A stretch of 64,000 nt of DNA from an uncultured Spirochaetia bacterium (GCA_937125225.1 CAKZLE010000002.1:33058-97057); one strand, 5' to 3'. Positions 8,329-17,541 are shown, numbered from the stretch's first letter. Notes: generated from the letters alone by a model not told the origin. Program-made: numbers and translations.

Positions 8329-9101
8329 AGGGAAAAACGCTCCTCGTGTTTTGGTATGATGGTAGGGATACTATCCTTCCAGTGGATATCTACAGGGATA
8401 TCATAGATATCCCCTATGAGCTCACTCGTAATAGCAGATCTATCTATGGTGGTGATGACCTTTCCTGCCTTCATGAAGATATACTCATCTGCGAACCTGC
8501 AGGCAGTATTGAGATCATGAATAGTCAAGAGGATCTTCGTCCCCTCAGTCTGTGCGATATCCTTGAGCAGGATGAGTATCTCTAACTGGTTCTTTATATC
8601 AAGTGCGGCAGTAGGTTCATCAAGGATCATGATGGGAGTCTGCTGCACAAGGGCTCGGGCTATTGCAACCTTCTGCAACTCCCCACCACTGAGTTGGTAA
8701 AGAGGTTGTAGAGACTGTTCTTCCAAAGAGAGTCTCTCTATAGTCGCCAATGTGATGTCGATATCTGATTGAGAAGCTCTGAAACCCATATGGGGGATCC
8801 TGCCGAAGAGGACCGCATCAAATACACTAATATAACAGGTATGAGCTCTCTGAGGTACATAGGAGATCATCTTGGCGATCTCTTTCTGTGATAATGAGGA
8901 CAAGGGACGTCCCATGATTGTGATTGATCCCCTCTGTGGGTCAACGATCCTATTGATCGAACGAAGCAACGTCGTCTTTCCCGATCCATTAGGTCCGAGT
9001 ATCGCTGTGACTCCACTCTTCTTCGCCTGAAAGCCGAGATCCTTTAGAATATGTTTATCTCCGAAAGAGACTGAGAGATTCTCTACGGTAATACTCATCA
9101 A
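8325..9101 (-). CDS. FecE/FepC-type metal ABC transporter ATPase
   Basis: This 258-residue ATP-binding subunit powers the FecCD-type importer encoded just upstream in the same operon. Visible motifs are Walker A GPNGSGKTT, the Q-loop in SYVPQRA, the ABC signature LSGGE and Walker B IMILDEPTAALD followed by the H-loop LLTIHDL. It belongs to the iron-siderophore/B12 class of ATPases. The neighbouring lar genes argue for nickel, free or chelated, as cargo; this is an inference from context. The four-base overlaps on both sides imply translational coupling. Confidence 0.93.
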   Translation of the reverse strand: MMSITVENLSVSFGDKHILKDLGFQAKKSGVTAILGPNGSGKTTLLRSINRIVDPQRGSITIMGRPLSSLSQKEIAKMISYVPQRAHTCYISVFDAVLFGRIPHMGFRASQSDIDITLATIERLSLEEQSLQPLYQLSGGELQKVAIARALVQQTPIMILDEPTAALDIKNQLEILILLKDIAQTEGTKILLTIHDLNTACRFADEYIFMKAGKVITTIDRSAITSELIGDIYDIPVDIHWKDSIPTIIPKHEERFSL

Positions 9102-10159
9102 TGATACCCTTTGATTAACAGATAGATGAAAAGAGGAGCCCCGATGAAGGCAGTGATGATCGCAACCGGCAGGACCCTCGGCATGAGGACAGTCCGGGCA
9201 ATAAGATCCGAAACCATCAGGAGTATGCTACCGGTAAGACACGAGGAGATTAGAAAGAACCTATGGTCTTCACCGGTCAGTCTTCTTGCCATATGAGGCG
9301 CTGCAAGACCTACGAAACCAATCACACCGACAGTAGCAGTGATCACTGCGGTAAGTAGTGAGGCGATCCCCATAGAGACGGCTCTGAGTCTCCCAATCGA
9401 AACACCAAGTCCTGCGGCCGTCTCTGAACCAAGAGCTATAGCATTATACTTCCAGCTCTGTGAGAGGAGACCAATAGTACAAGCCACAGATATGATACTC
9501 AAGAAAAGGAGCTCATTCCAAGTCACCCGTCCAACATCACCAAAGGTCCAGAAGACAATCGCAGATAGCTGAACGTCATCAGCGAAATATTGAAGGAACA
9601 TCGTCCCTGCAGTGAATAGCGAGCCGAGGGTAACTCCCACGAGTACCATAACCTGTGGGGTGACCGTTCGTAATCGACTGATACGAATCAGGATCGCAGA
9701 GGCTCCCATTGATAGGGTGAAGGCAAATAGAGCTGTTCGGTAAGGTGCAAGGATCTCTATGATGTGATCACTTGATACCAGAACAGAAGAGCTACTGAAG
9801 AACATGACTGATAAGGCTGCACCAAAAGCAGCCGCATGAGAGATTCCTAGAGTATAGGGAGATCCGAGTGGATTCTGTAATATCGTCTGCATCACCGCAC
9901 CAGCGAGAGCAAGAGCTCCACCGGTCACTAGGGCACTCAAGACTTGCGGTAACCGTATATTGAGGATGATCGATCTATTCGTACTGCTACTTGCCGAGGA
10001 AAACAGAACAGAGAGTATCTCACGCAGAGAGAGGGTCACCGAACCTAGAGAGATTGAAAGGAGAATGAGGATAGGAATCAATATGAGTTCGACTGCTATC
10101 ACTAGCCTCTTCTTTCTCAAATAACTCTCATAGGAGTTCATCACAGTTGAACTGTTCAT
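9098..10159 (-). CDS. FecCD/BtuC-type metal ABC transporter permease
   Basis: The permease has 353 residues and about ten membrane helices. It shows the family features: LRLPQVLSALVTGGALALAGAVMQTILQNPLGSPYTLGIS-type sequence (residues about 49-85) and the coupling segment VGVIGFVGLAAPHMARRLTGEDHR near 270-292. The match to the FecCD family (PF01032) is clear. It would form a homodimer in the inner membrane with the ATPase at 8325-9101 and receive substrate from the binding protein at 10156-11274. As no second permease gene is present, a homodimer is expected. Confidence 0.93.
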   Translation of the reverse strand: MNSSTVMNSYESYLRKKRLVIAVELILIPILILLSISLGSVTLSLREILSVLFSSASSSTNRSIILNIRLPQVLSALVTGGALALAGAVMQTILQNPLGSPYTLGISHAAAFGAALSVMFFSSSSVLVSSDHIIEILAPYRTALFAFTLSMGASAILIRISRLRTVTPQVMVLVGVTLGSLFTAGTMFLQYFADDVQLSAIVFWTFGDVGRVTWNELLFLSIISVACTIGLLSQSWKYNAIALGSETAAGLGVSIGRLRAVSMGIASLLTAVITATVGVIGFVGLAAPHMARRLTGEDHRFFLISSCLTGSILLMVSDLIARTVLMPRVLPVAIITAFIGAPLFIYLLIKGYH

Positions 10160-11274
10160 AGCGGTAGCCTCTCGAAGGCAAGATCCCTACAGGCTTCATT
10201 CACTAGGGAGAATACTTTTTCACCAAGGAGAAACTCATAGATCTCATCAGCCTTCAATTCAGGATCAATACCTGAGAAGTTCTCCTCATGCACGATCGTC
10301 CCAATATAATAGGCATCTGCAAGGATAGAGCCAAAATTCTGTGTATACAGATTATAGGGGAGTACCCCGTAGACTCTACCGTCATGGACTGCCTGCAGAT
10401 GCTGATAGTATTCCCTATGTTGTAATTCATAGATACTGTTAGATTCATCCCCTGACAGGATGCTCGAGATATCGATAAAGATGATCTCTGGATCCCAAGA
10501 GAGAATCTGCTCTTTGGAGATATCGATCTGTCTCGTTGTCTTAGCAGCTTCGAGGACGGCATTGGTCTTGGTGAAAACGAATGGAGGATACTGTTGTTCT
10601 GTTGAGGTGATTCCTCTTGTCCCCTTATAGGCGATACCACCTATATAACTACTTGGAGAGCCTGCTGAACCAGAACTGAGCACTTCAAGCTCAGCTAACG
10701 TCTTGTCAAAGAAGGCTATGACCTCTTCTGCCCGATCACTGACACCTAGTATCCTACCCATGAGCCGTAGAGAACCATAGAGATCCTCTCTTCCAGAAAG
10801 AAGATCCCCATAGGCCAGGGTGACTACCGGGATCCCGGTCCTATCCATCAATTCCTGTCCATCATATCCAGACTCGGGGAAGGTTTTGAAGATCACCTGG
10901 GGTCTTTTCTCCAGACTCAGGATCAGTTCAGGATTATCTTTTCCTCGGAACTCTCCGAAGATCGGTAGCTCTTTTAGTTCTGGGTGTGCGAGTATATAGG
11001 GTCTCGCTGCGAACATCTCCCTACCCGATTCGATGTCATCAACTGCGATGACCCTATCGGTCACCTGTAGATAGGTCGCCAACCGCAGAGCTCCTGGACC
11101 AGAACAGATGATCGAATTCACATCCTCAGGAAGAGGAACTTCACGTCCGTAGGAGTCAACGATCGAAATCAGATTCTCATCTCTGATCTCAAAGGTCCCT
11201 ATAGAGGTTATAGGTATGGTACTCACTGTTAAAATCATGAAAGAAATCAACAGAATCTTAGTTTTAATTCTCAT
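10156..11274 (-). CDS. Periplasmic binding protein of the metal importer (PF01497 type)
   Basis: This 372-residue binding protein begins with a signal segment (MRIKTKILLISFMILTVS) and continues with the BtuF/FhuD fold: DSYGREVPLPEDVNSIICSGPGALR, DRVIAVDD and the ELILSLEKRPQVIF segment, typical of helical-backbone metal-binding proteins. No lipobox cysteine is evident, so it may stay anchored by the uncleaved segment or be free in the periplasm. It is the first gene of the seven-gene lar operon. The specificity is not readable; nickel is inferred from the downstream cofactor genes. The start ATG is preceded by a modest GGTGAG site. Confidence 0.88.
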   Translation of the reverse strand: MRIKTKILLISFMILTVSTIPITSIGTFEIRDENLISIVDSYGREVPLPEDVNSIICSGPGALRLATYLQVTDRVIAVDDIESGREMFAARPYILAHPELKELPIFGEFRGKDNPELILSLEKRPQVIFKTFPESGYDGQELMDRTGIPVVTLAYGDLLSGREDLYGSLRLMGRILGVSDRAEEVIAFFDKTLAELEVLSSGSAGSPSSYIGGIAYKGTRGITSTEQQYPPFVFTKTNAVLEAAKTTRQIDISKEQILSWDPEIIFIDISSILSGDESNSIYELQHREYYQHLQAVHDGRVYGVLPYNLYTQNFGSILADAYYIGTIVHEENFSGIDPELKADEIYEFLLGEKVFSLVNEACRDLAFERLPL

Positions 11275-11368
11275 ATCTCACCATATTATCACCACATCTC
11301 ACTTTTTACAACCCTGTTTCACCATTCGACCCTTTTCAAATCAGAAGATCCCCTATATACTAAGAGAC

Positions 11369-12142
11369 ATGGAAAATCAGGATAAACTATTACAACCAGA
11401 ACGGTTAGCACGAATTCTTTCTCTTCTTGAAGATCGAGGTACGATAAAAGTATCTGATCTGAGTATCCTCTGTAATGTCTCTGAAAACACTATTCGACGA
11501 GACCTCATCGAACTTGAGGAATCAGGGAACTGCTCAAGAAGTAAAGGCGCTGCGACCTCCACTAAGAGAAGTCAGGAGCTTACCCCCTTTTCAAGAAGAA
11601 TTTCTGATCATCACAAGAAGAAACGGTTGATAGCAAAGAAGGCCGCTAGAATGGTTACTAGTGGTGCTACGATCATCCTCGATTCCGGGACCACTGCAGT
11701 AGAACTTGCACAGGAGATCTCTCAGATGAGCCATATAACGGTCATCACCCCCTCTCTTGAGGCGGCGCAGATCCTATCAGGCCTACCGAACATCACCCTG
11801 ATACTCCCTGGGGGGATTGTGAATCCCTCTTCACGGTCTTTGACCGGACAACCGGCAGAGCAATTCTTCAGTTCTATCAATGCCGATATTCTCTTCCTTG
11901 CAGTGAAGGCCCTCTCTATCGAAACAGGGCTTAGTGACCATACGATCATCGAAGCCTCCGTAAAACAGGAGATGATCCGGTCAGCTGAGAGAGTCGTCGT
12001 ATTAGCTGACAGCTCTAAACTTGACAAGAAAGCTTTGAGTAGGATCGCTCCTATCACTGTGGTTGATACGCTCATCACAGATGAGTTATCAGACTCAGAC
12101 TTTTTGCATAAACTTCGAGCACAAGGCATCACCGTCTACTAA
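11369..12142 (+). CDS. DeoR/GlpR-family transcriptional regulator
   Basis: This 257-residue repressor-type protein has an N-terminal winged helix (ERLARILSLLEDRGTIKVSDL then CNVSENTIRRDL at about 35-46) and a DeoR sensor domain with the DSGTTAVELA phosphosugar-binding loop near 110-119. The frame stays open back to 11216, but that would overlap the divergent binding-protein gene and add a hydrophobic stretch unlike the family; the ATG at 11369 gives the usual length. DeoR proteins normally sense phosphorylated sugars. No sugar operon adjoins it, so the target is unknown. Control of the divergent lar operon is possible but unsupported. Confidence 0.85.
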   Translation: MENQDKLLQPERLARILSLLEDRGTIKVSDLSILCNVSENTIRRDLIELEESGNCSRSKGAATSTKRSQELTPFSRRISDHHKKKRLIAKKAARMVTSGATIILDSGTTAVELAQEISQMSHITVITPSLEAAQILSGLPNITLILPGGIVNPSSRSLTGQPAEQFFSSINADILFLAVKALSIETGLSDHTIIEASVKQEMIRSAERVVVLADSSKLDKKALSRIAPITVVDTLITDELSDSDFLHKLRAQGITVY

Positions 12143-12259
12143 ACGATAAAATCACAACCTCTACTATGTCACTCACCCTACCTGCATGATATAATCACTT
12201 AGAGGGGAATCCCTTACGTATTCCCTTTGAGAGAAACTGAGGGATTCAGGAGGACCACT

Positions 12260-13111
12260 ATGGGATCAGTTGATACGATGGCCGGATGGCCGATTCTCTT
12301 GACGAAGACGATGAAGAGTCCTGAACCCTGGGTAGAGGATTCAGTGAAAGGGCTCTCCTATCATCACCTTGTGTTCTTTCCATCTCAACAATATAGCCTA
12401 TTCACTAGACGATCTGTTATTCTTGCACTTACAGATGATGGGATCATCTATGCAGACAAGGCGAGAACAGTGGTAATAGCCTTCAAAGACATCAACACCT
12501 GCAAGCATCTGAATATCCTCCTTCAAGGAAGATTGATGATCGTCACAGAAGATCATGTCTACAAGGTAGATTACAATCTCACCATGGATTCTCTTGTCAT
12601 CCCCTATATCGAGGCATACAGAGAATTCCTGCGAGAGAATATCTCTAAGTTCAAGATCGATGTCGGTTTGACGAAGGTCCTACTCGAAGGAGAGGGCTCG
12701 ACAAGAGATATGCTCTATCATGAGAACCTGAAGATGTATAACTATCTCAAACAGCTTCTACCAGATGAGGATGAGAAAGAATTGATCTATTATCAGAAGA
12801 GCACTGAACAGGTAGGGCTGAAGTCTCATTTCCAGTCAAGACATTACTATACCCCCTATCTTATCATCAAGACCGAGAGGGAGTTGATCCTCTATAATGA
12901 AGAGACTCATGTCTCGAAGAATCCTTCCGATTATGGGATACAGATGAATCATATCGCCTGGGATGACACGATCAGGTTCTCTCTTGAAGATCACCACATG
13001 AATGGAGTTCTGAGGATCTTGAGAGGGTCTAGGACCCTCTTCAAGCTGCATGTCCCCCAGGAATCCCTAAAACTGGCATCTCAATTCTGTTTTATCTTGA
13101 ATAGAAGCTGA
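12260..13111 (+). CDS. Conserved-looking cytoplasmic protein of unknown function
   Basis: The 283-residue protein has no signal peptide, membrane segment or recognised motif. Two stretches rich in beta-strand pattern (residues about 50-100 and 185-275) could be two PH-like barrels, but this is a guess from hydrophobic periodicity. The start at 12260 is chosen because a strong AGGAGG lies 6-7 bp upstream (12248-12253); the frame is open eleven codons further. It ends four bases from the convergent AraC gene with no clear terminator between them. Base composition is like the neighbours. Confidence 0.6.
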   Translation: MGSVDTMAGWPILLTKTMKSPEPWVEDSVKGLSYHHLVFFPSQQYSLFTRRSVILALTDDGIIYADKARTVVIAFKDINTCKHLNILLQGRLMIVTEDHVYKVDYNLTMDSLVIPYIEAYREFLRENISKFKIDVGLTKVLLEGEGSTRDMLYHENLKMYNYLKQLLPDEDEKELIYYQKSTEQVGLKSHFQSRHYYTPYLIIKTERELILYNEETHVSKNPSDYGIQMNHIAWDDTIRFSLEDHHMNGVLRILRGSRTLFKLHVPQESLKLASQFCFILNRS

Positions 13112-13115
13112 GAGA

Positions 13116-14081
13116 TTATCTCATTGGTTTTACCGGAACATAGATATCGACGAGGAACTTGCCTTGAGGATGTGATTTTGCATCATTCAGATACAACTCG
13201 AAAGGCACCCCGTCAGCAGGCTCATAGCCACTCTGAGAGAGCCATGTCCCACAGAGAAAACTCCAAGCCTCAGCGAACTCATCAGCCCCTACTTCGAAGT
13301 GACCGATTGCATAGAGTCCACCAGGGATACTCATTTTCCCAATCTCACCAGATACTTCTGTCTCAGGGGGAACCGTGATACAGACACTCGTCCTCAGTTT
13401 TGATTCTTCGGTCATACCCGGATCATCATGATAGATACAGAGCATCTTCGTCTCAGGGAAGTTGATCAAGCCTCTTGCCCCTCCCCAGGTGAAGATCTTA
13501 CTGAACAATCTGCCGAACAGTTCCGAATCTCCTGCATACGGTCCAACATGTCTGACATATGCTACGTTCATCTCCTCTACCCTAACTACCTCTACCTTGA
13601 TATGCTTCGTCTCCATCTCATACCTCCAAACTGTATGTGAATTATGATATTCAGTATACATGCGAATCGCTTCGATCTCTTCTCTCCACTTGCTCTCTCT
13701 TGGTCTCAGGTTGCTATAGACTTGTCCTAAATTGCTTTTGGTATCATAGAGTCTTCTAAACTCTGAGGCAGACATACCAAAGTGAAGTTTGAAGCATTTA
13801 GCGAATGAAGAGGGGGTAGAGAAACCCACCGAAAGTGCAACCTCAGTGACCGGTTCATCAACGTTGGAGACTAGTAGAGCCGCCGCCTTCTGCATCCTGA
13901 GACGTTGTATGAATTGAAAGAGAGTCTCATTCATCATGGCTGAGAAAATTCTATTGAAATGGTACTTTGAGAAGCAGGAGACAGCAGAGAGTTCCTCCAA
14001 GGTGAGATCCTCAGATATATGACTCTCTATATGATCGAGGACTCGATTGATCCTTACCGTATACTGATTCTCCGCTTTCAT
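13116..14081 (-). CDS. AraC-family regulator with GyrI-like effector domain
   Basis: The 321 residues divide into an N-terminal AraC DNA-binding domain (about 8-108: two helix-turn-helix motifs, with CFSKYHFNRIFSAMMNET and ALSVGFSTPSSFAKCFK) and a C-terminal GyrI/SOUL-like ligand domain (about 128-320, starting KHIKVEVVRVEEMNVAYVRHVGPY and ending VDIYVPVKP). This is the Rob/MarA-like domain order known from regulators that sense small amphipathic molecules. The gene lies 12 bp downstream of the toroid-protein gene and is probably co-transcribed with it, hinting that the two share a substrate or signal. Confidence 0.88.
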   Translation of the reverse strand: MKAENQYTVRINRVLDHIESHISEDLTLEELSAVSCFSKYHFNRIFSAMMNETLFQFIQRLRMQKAAALLVSNVDEPVTEVALSVGFSTPSSFAKCFKLHFGMSASEFRRLYDTKSNLGQVYSNLRPRESKWREEIEAIRMYTEYHNSHTVWRYEMETKHIKVEVVRVEEMNVAYVRHVGPYAGDSELFGRLFSKIFTWGGARGLINFPETKMLCIYHDDPGMTEESKLRTSVCITVPPETEVSGEIGKMSIPGGLYAIGHFEVGADEFAEAWSFLCGTWLSQSGYEPADGVPFELYLNDAKSHPQGKFLVDIYVPVKPMR

Positions 14082-14093
14082 CTCACCATTCTC

Positions 14094-14981
14094 CTAGAAT
14101 CTCTCGAGTATTGTGTAATTCCTGATGGCGATAAGAGCCTTCCAATTCTCTTTTGCATGCCTCCAGGAATCCTCATATTGTCCCCACCTCCAGTTCGGTT
14201 CCCATAATCCATGCTCATCAGCACCCTCCTCAATGAATTTCAGGTGCATGTCAGCACCAGCTTGGATCAAGGAATAGAGTCTATGGTTAGGGTCTGTGAT
14301 AAAATCAAAAGGACGGGGAACATAGGTGTTCCACTGGGCGCTGTCGAGATTCAACAGAGAGTTGATCGCACTCCTCAGAGAGAGAATCATCTGATCCTGC
14401 TGAGTCTCATTCACCTGATCGAATAGCGAGAGGTAACAATAGATCTCATGTTCAGAGGTAAACTCCTCCATTTCTTGTAATCGACCGATGGCTTCTTGAA
14501 CCAATCCATCGATATCGAGTTTTCTTACGAGTTCACGTTCTCTGTTGAGTATCCCAATGATCTCACAGGTAGGATTACCCCAACTCAGATCGATCACCGT
14601 ACCATCATATTCCTCTTTATATTCCCACCAAGGGGCATGGGGATACTCATTCACCTTTGCTGAACAGCATTTCCATCCTTGCCGTCCTGGGATGAAAGCA
14701 TCCTCAAGATAGGAGACAGCAGCACCTACTAAAGCTTCGGGAAAGGAGGAGAGCCTCTCAAAGATCTGAAAAGCCTTGGTGACGGCCATTGGAGAGGAAT
14801 CTGGGAGGAGAAAATCAGGTTCTAGACCTCCTCCGAAACCACCATCTGATCGTTGGTACTCTTTTAGAGCACTGAATACCCTACTAGTTGCACCACCGGT
14901 AAAACAGGCAGAGAAATAGGCAGAATAGAGTGGATCACAATGTTCTTTGATATAAGTCCCTGCACGTTCAATCGATACCAT
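14094..14981 (-). CDS. Alpha/alpha-toroid (prenyltransferase/squalene-cyclase-like) protein
   Basis: The protein has 295 residues and no signal peptide. The segment YQRSDGGFGGGLEPDFLLPDS at about 42-62 is the QW-like repeat of prenyltransferase and terpene-cyclase toroids, and more helical repeats follow (SLFDQVNETQ, LDSAQWNTYV). No DXDD catalytic motif of squalene-hopene cyclases was found, and the length is half that of the cyclases, so it is unlikely to be a true cyclase. It heads an apparent two-gene operon with the AraC-GyrI regulator. Confidence 0.65.
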   Translation of the reverse strand: MVSIERAGTYIKEHCDPLYSAYFSACFTGGATSRVFSALKEYQRSDGGFGGGLEPDFLLPDSSPMAVTKAFQIFERLSSFPEALVGAAVSYLEDAFIPGRQGWKCCSAKVNEYPHAPWWEYKEEYDGTVIDLSWGNPTCEIIGILNRERELVRKLDIDGLVQEAIGRLQEMEEFTSEHEIYCYLSLFDQVNETQQDQMILSLRSAINSLLNLDSAQWNTYVPRPFDFITDPNHRLYSLIQAGADMHLKFIEEGADEHGLWEPNWRWGQYEDSWRHAKENWKALIAIRNYTILERF

Positions 14982-15007
14982 AACACCTCCCCGTCGCTTG
15001 ACCTCTC

Positions 15008-15775
15008 TTATCTATACTGGTCATCGTTTGCTTTGAATTCGAGAAAGTCCTCATCCTCTGGGATACTCACATACCACTGATCTGAGATATCTATCTGAAT
15101 CATTATATCATCAGTGGTGCAAGCGAGAAGATGTCCACCAGCACTTCTATCTTCAGTGATGAAATGGAAATGATACCCCGCAGCATTGGCCTCTCCCATA
15201 TAGTCTGGTAAACGGAAACCGATAATATCTCCAGTGATCTGCTCGAACTCGAAGATGGGCTGCTCTTTGAGGACTTCTAGGAGGACAGGATAAGGTCTTT
15301 GTTGTTCAGGAACACTTCGGGTCTTCACATAAGAGAAGGTCCCTGAGATCCTGATGCAATAGGGAAGATTCTCTGAAGGAATCCTCTCATCGATATAGGT
15401 ATAGAGCTCTCCAAGTTCCAGAACCTCTTGAGTTGAGATCGTTATATCAGGAGAGAACTCTGTGACTACGGCAAAGGGAGTCATCTCAGAATCAGGAATC
15501 ACTAGGGCATCGCCATCACTGTTGATCTGGTAGAACACTCCATCCAAGGCTATCATCTCACCATCTAGATGTTGTAGCGTTCCCAATCCGGTATCACCAT
15601 GATCTGACAACTCTCCAAAATTCATATCTCCGTCATATACTCCCTGTAGAAGAGAGCTCAGGACCGAGTATTGGAAGATGGTATCATCTGAGGGATCGAG
15701 GGAATCGGTTGTGTGACAACCGGTAAATATGAAGAATGAGAGCAGGAGCAGAGTGAATGTAGTAATTCTATTCAT
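15008..15775 (-). CDS. Lipoprotein alpha-acetolactate decarboxylase
   Basis: The enzyme converts acetolactate to acetoin. Zinc ligands are visible as GYHFHF plus a histidine eleven residues on (AGGHLL), matching the His194/196/207 spacing of the Brevibacillus enzyme. The KTRSVPEQ arginine segment and HGDTGLGTLQHLDGEM are also conserved. The first 24 residues are a lipoprotein signal ending FTGC, so the enzyme should be exported and lipid-anchored, which is uncommon for this mainly cytosolic activity. The start is set at 15775 because GGAGG precedes that ATG by five bases; an upstream GTG overlaps the ribosome site. No acetolactate synthase gene is nearby. Confidence 0.88.
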   Translation of the reverse strand: MNRITTFTLLLLSFFIFTGCHTTDSLDPSDDTIFQYSVLSSLLQGVYDGDMNFGELSDHGDTGLGTLQHLDGEMIALDGVFYQINSDGDALVIPDSEMTPFAVVTEFSPDITISTQEVLELGELYTYIDERIPSENLPYCIRISGTFSYVKTRSVPEQQRPYPVLLEVLKEQPIFEFEQITGDIIGFRLPDYMGEANAAGYHFHFITEDRSAGGHLLACTTDDIMIQIDISDQWYVSIPEDEDFLEFKANDDQYR

Positions 15776-15847
15776 GAGAACCTCCACGGTAAGATAGACC
15801 TATTTTACCATGAAGGAGTTGATCATTTATACCATTATTTCATCAAT

Positions 15848-16585
15848 TCAAGATTTCTGAGAGGTTATCCTCAACCAATTCTGTTCTATGACCGACTCGA
15901 ACTCATCAAGGGGGAGTCCATACAGCTTTGCAGCTCTCCTGTAGACCTCTTTGATATCGCAAGGGATCCCTGCCCTCTCATAGAGCCAACTGCAGCCACC
16001 CGGGTTATCAGTCTCGAGGAGTACCCGATCTAGAGGGATCAGGGAGGAGATACCATCCGAGGTTGTTGATCTTAGGATATCGACACTCAAGGTGAAACAA
16101 GAGCCGATAGCCAGATACTCTTTTATGAGATCTTCCGGTCCTGAATACCAGTGAATGATAGATCTTTCGATATGTGAGGCTCTCAGTATCTCCAGGACTT
16201 CAGCTTCAGCATCCTTGGTATGGATATTCATGAGTTTGTCATATCGAAGGGATTTTCGACAGAAATATTCGAATACAGGCCGCTGCGTCTCAAAGTACTC
16301 TTTCGGAGCCCAGAGACGATCAAGACCGACCTCACCAATGAGCTGAGCCCCGTTGATCTGGTCATCGATCTCATCGAGTCTATCAAGGAAACGATGAGAG
16401 ATCCAGGGATGCACCCCCAGACCAGGTATGATCATAGATGTGAGATCTGCCATACTGCAGATCTCACGATAGGAGGAGAGATCCATAGAGACCGCAACAG
16501 TCTTTATATGCTCCCTCTCAATCTCTACGATCGCATCAACTCTATTCTCATACTGGTCTGCATGGACATGTGCATCGATCACCAC
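15848..16585 (-). CDS. TatD-family metal-dependent hydrolase
   Basis: This 245-residue TIM-barrel hydrolase shows the TatD ligand set: DAHVHADQY at the N-terminus, GEVGLDR at about 101-107, NIHTKDAE near 140-147, a histidine in IIHWYSG and LLETDNPGG at the C-terminus. The family includes 3'-5' DNases and uncharacterised amidohydrolases; HVHAD in place of the usual HCHLD is a slight variant. It overlaps the preceding dehydrogenase gene by one base, so the two are translationally coupled. No reaction specific to this copy can be assigned. Confidence 0.85.
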   Translation of the reverse strand: MVIDAHVHADQYENRVDAIVEIEREHIKTVAVSMDLSSYREICSMADLTSMIIPGLGVHPWISHRFLDRLDEIDDQINGAQLIGEVGLDRLWAPKEYFETQRPVFEYFCRKSLRYDKLMNIHTKDAEAEVLEILRASHIERSIIHWYSGPEDLIKEYLAIGSCFTLSVDILRSTTSDGISSLIPLDRVLLETDNPGGCSWLYERAGIPCDIKEVYRRAAKLYGLPLDEFESVIEQNWLRITSQKS

Positions 16586-17541
16586 TAGCTGTTGACAACA
16601 TTTGCAGGAGTACCATTGATAAAGTCCTCTACATTCGATACAGCAGTATCCAATAGTCGTCCTCGTGCCTCAGCGGTAGCCCAAGCGATATGAGGAGTGA
16701 TGAAACAGTTCTTCGCCATCAACAGCGGATTATCCTTCAAGATCGGCTCTGTCGAAACGACATCGAGTCCAGCCCCTGCTATCACACCATTGTTCAAAGC
16801 TGTAGTCAAGGCTAGCTCATCTACCAAGGGACCTCTACTGGTATTGATCAGAAAGGCAGTCGATCTCATACTCTTCAGACGTTCTTCATTCACGATCCCT
16901 TCAGTATCGGCAAAGAGAGGACAGTGAAGTGAGACTATATCGGAATCTCTGAATACGGTATCGATATCGACGAACTCTGCTAAGGAGGGATCCATCTTCT
17001 CTGAGAAGGCATCATAGGCTATGATCTTCATCGAGAAGGCCCTAGCGATCTGTGCTACCTTCTGCCCGATCCTACCAAACCCGATGATACCTATCGTCTT
17101 TCCAGCAAGTTCGATCAGGGGGTAGTTCCAGTAACAGAAATCTATAGAACGTTCCCATTCCCCTGCGTAGACCGTATCAGAATGTTCCTTCACATGTTGA
17201 GTCAGATGAAGGATATGTGAGAACACCATCTGTGCGACCGAGGCGGTACCGTAGGTCGGTATATTGGTAACGGGAATACCCCGCTCCTTTGCAGCATTCA
17301 CATCGACTACATTGTAGCCTGTTGCAAGTACTCCGATATATTTCAAGGTGGGGAGTCCTGCTATCGTCTGTGCAGACAAAGGGGTCTTGTTCGTAATGAG
17401 GATATCGGCATCGACTGCCCTATTGAGAATCTCAGTATCAGCAGTCCGCTCATATACTGTTACATCCCCTAAGGACCTCAAACCATCCCAACTCAGATCT
17501 CCAGGATTCAGAGCAAATCCGTCAAGAACAATAATCTTCAT
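16585..17541 (-). CDS. D-2-hydroxyacid dehydrogenase (glycerate dehydrogenase-like)
   Basis: This NAD-dependent oxidoreductase of 318 residues has the D-isomer-specific dehydrogenase layout. The nucleotide loop GIIGFGRIGQKVAQIA is at about 148-163. The catalytic arginine lies in NTSRGPLVDE (near 234-243), the glutamate in AGLDVVSTEP, and the histidine in ITPHIAWAT. The N-terminal substrate domain has TNKTPLSAQTI, a pattern frequent in hydroxypyruvate/glycerate dehydrogenases (HprA). The substrate is likely hydroxypyruvate or a related 2-oxoacid. It is the first gene of a pair with the TatD hydrolase, and an RBS-poor start follows the 640-bp gene-poor region. Confidence 0.9.
   Translation of the reverse strand: MKIIVLDGFALNPGDLSWDGLRSLGDVTVYERTADTEILNRAVDADILITNKTPLSAQTIAGLPTLKYIGVLATGYNVVDVNAAKERGIPVTNIPTYGTASVAQMVFSHILHLTQHVKEHSDTVYAGEWERSIDFCYWNYPLIELAGKTIGIIGFGRIGQKVAQIARAFSMKIIAYDAFSEKMDPSLAEFVDIDTVFRDSDIVSLHCPLFADTEGIVNEERLKSMRSTAFLINTSRGPLVDELALTTALNNGVIAGAGLDVVSTEPILKDNPLLMAKNCFITPHIAWATAEARGRLLDTAVSNVEDFINGTPANVVNS

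Noticed and set aside
4292..11274. LarA hidden in or near the lar operon
   Set aside because: Every frame in the operon is assigned to other genes, and no LarA-type protein was found in the window.
11216..11368. N-terminal extension of the DeoR frame
   Set aside because: It overlaps the divergent binding-protein gene and has no DeoR-family counterpart.
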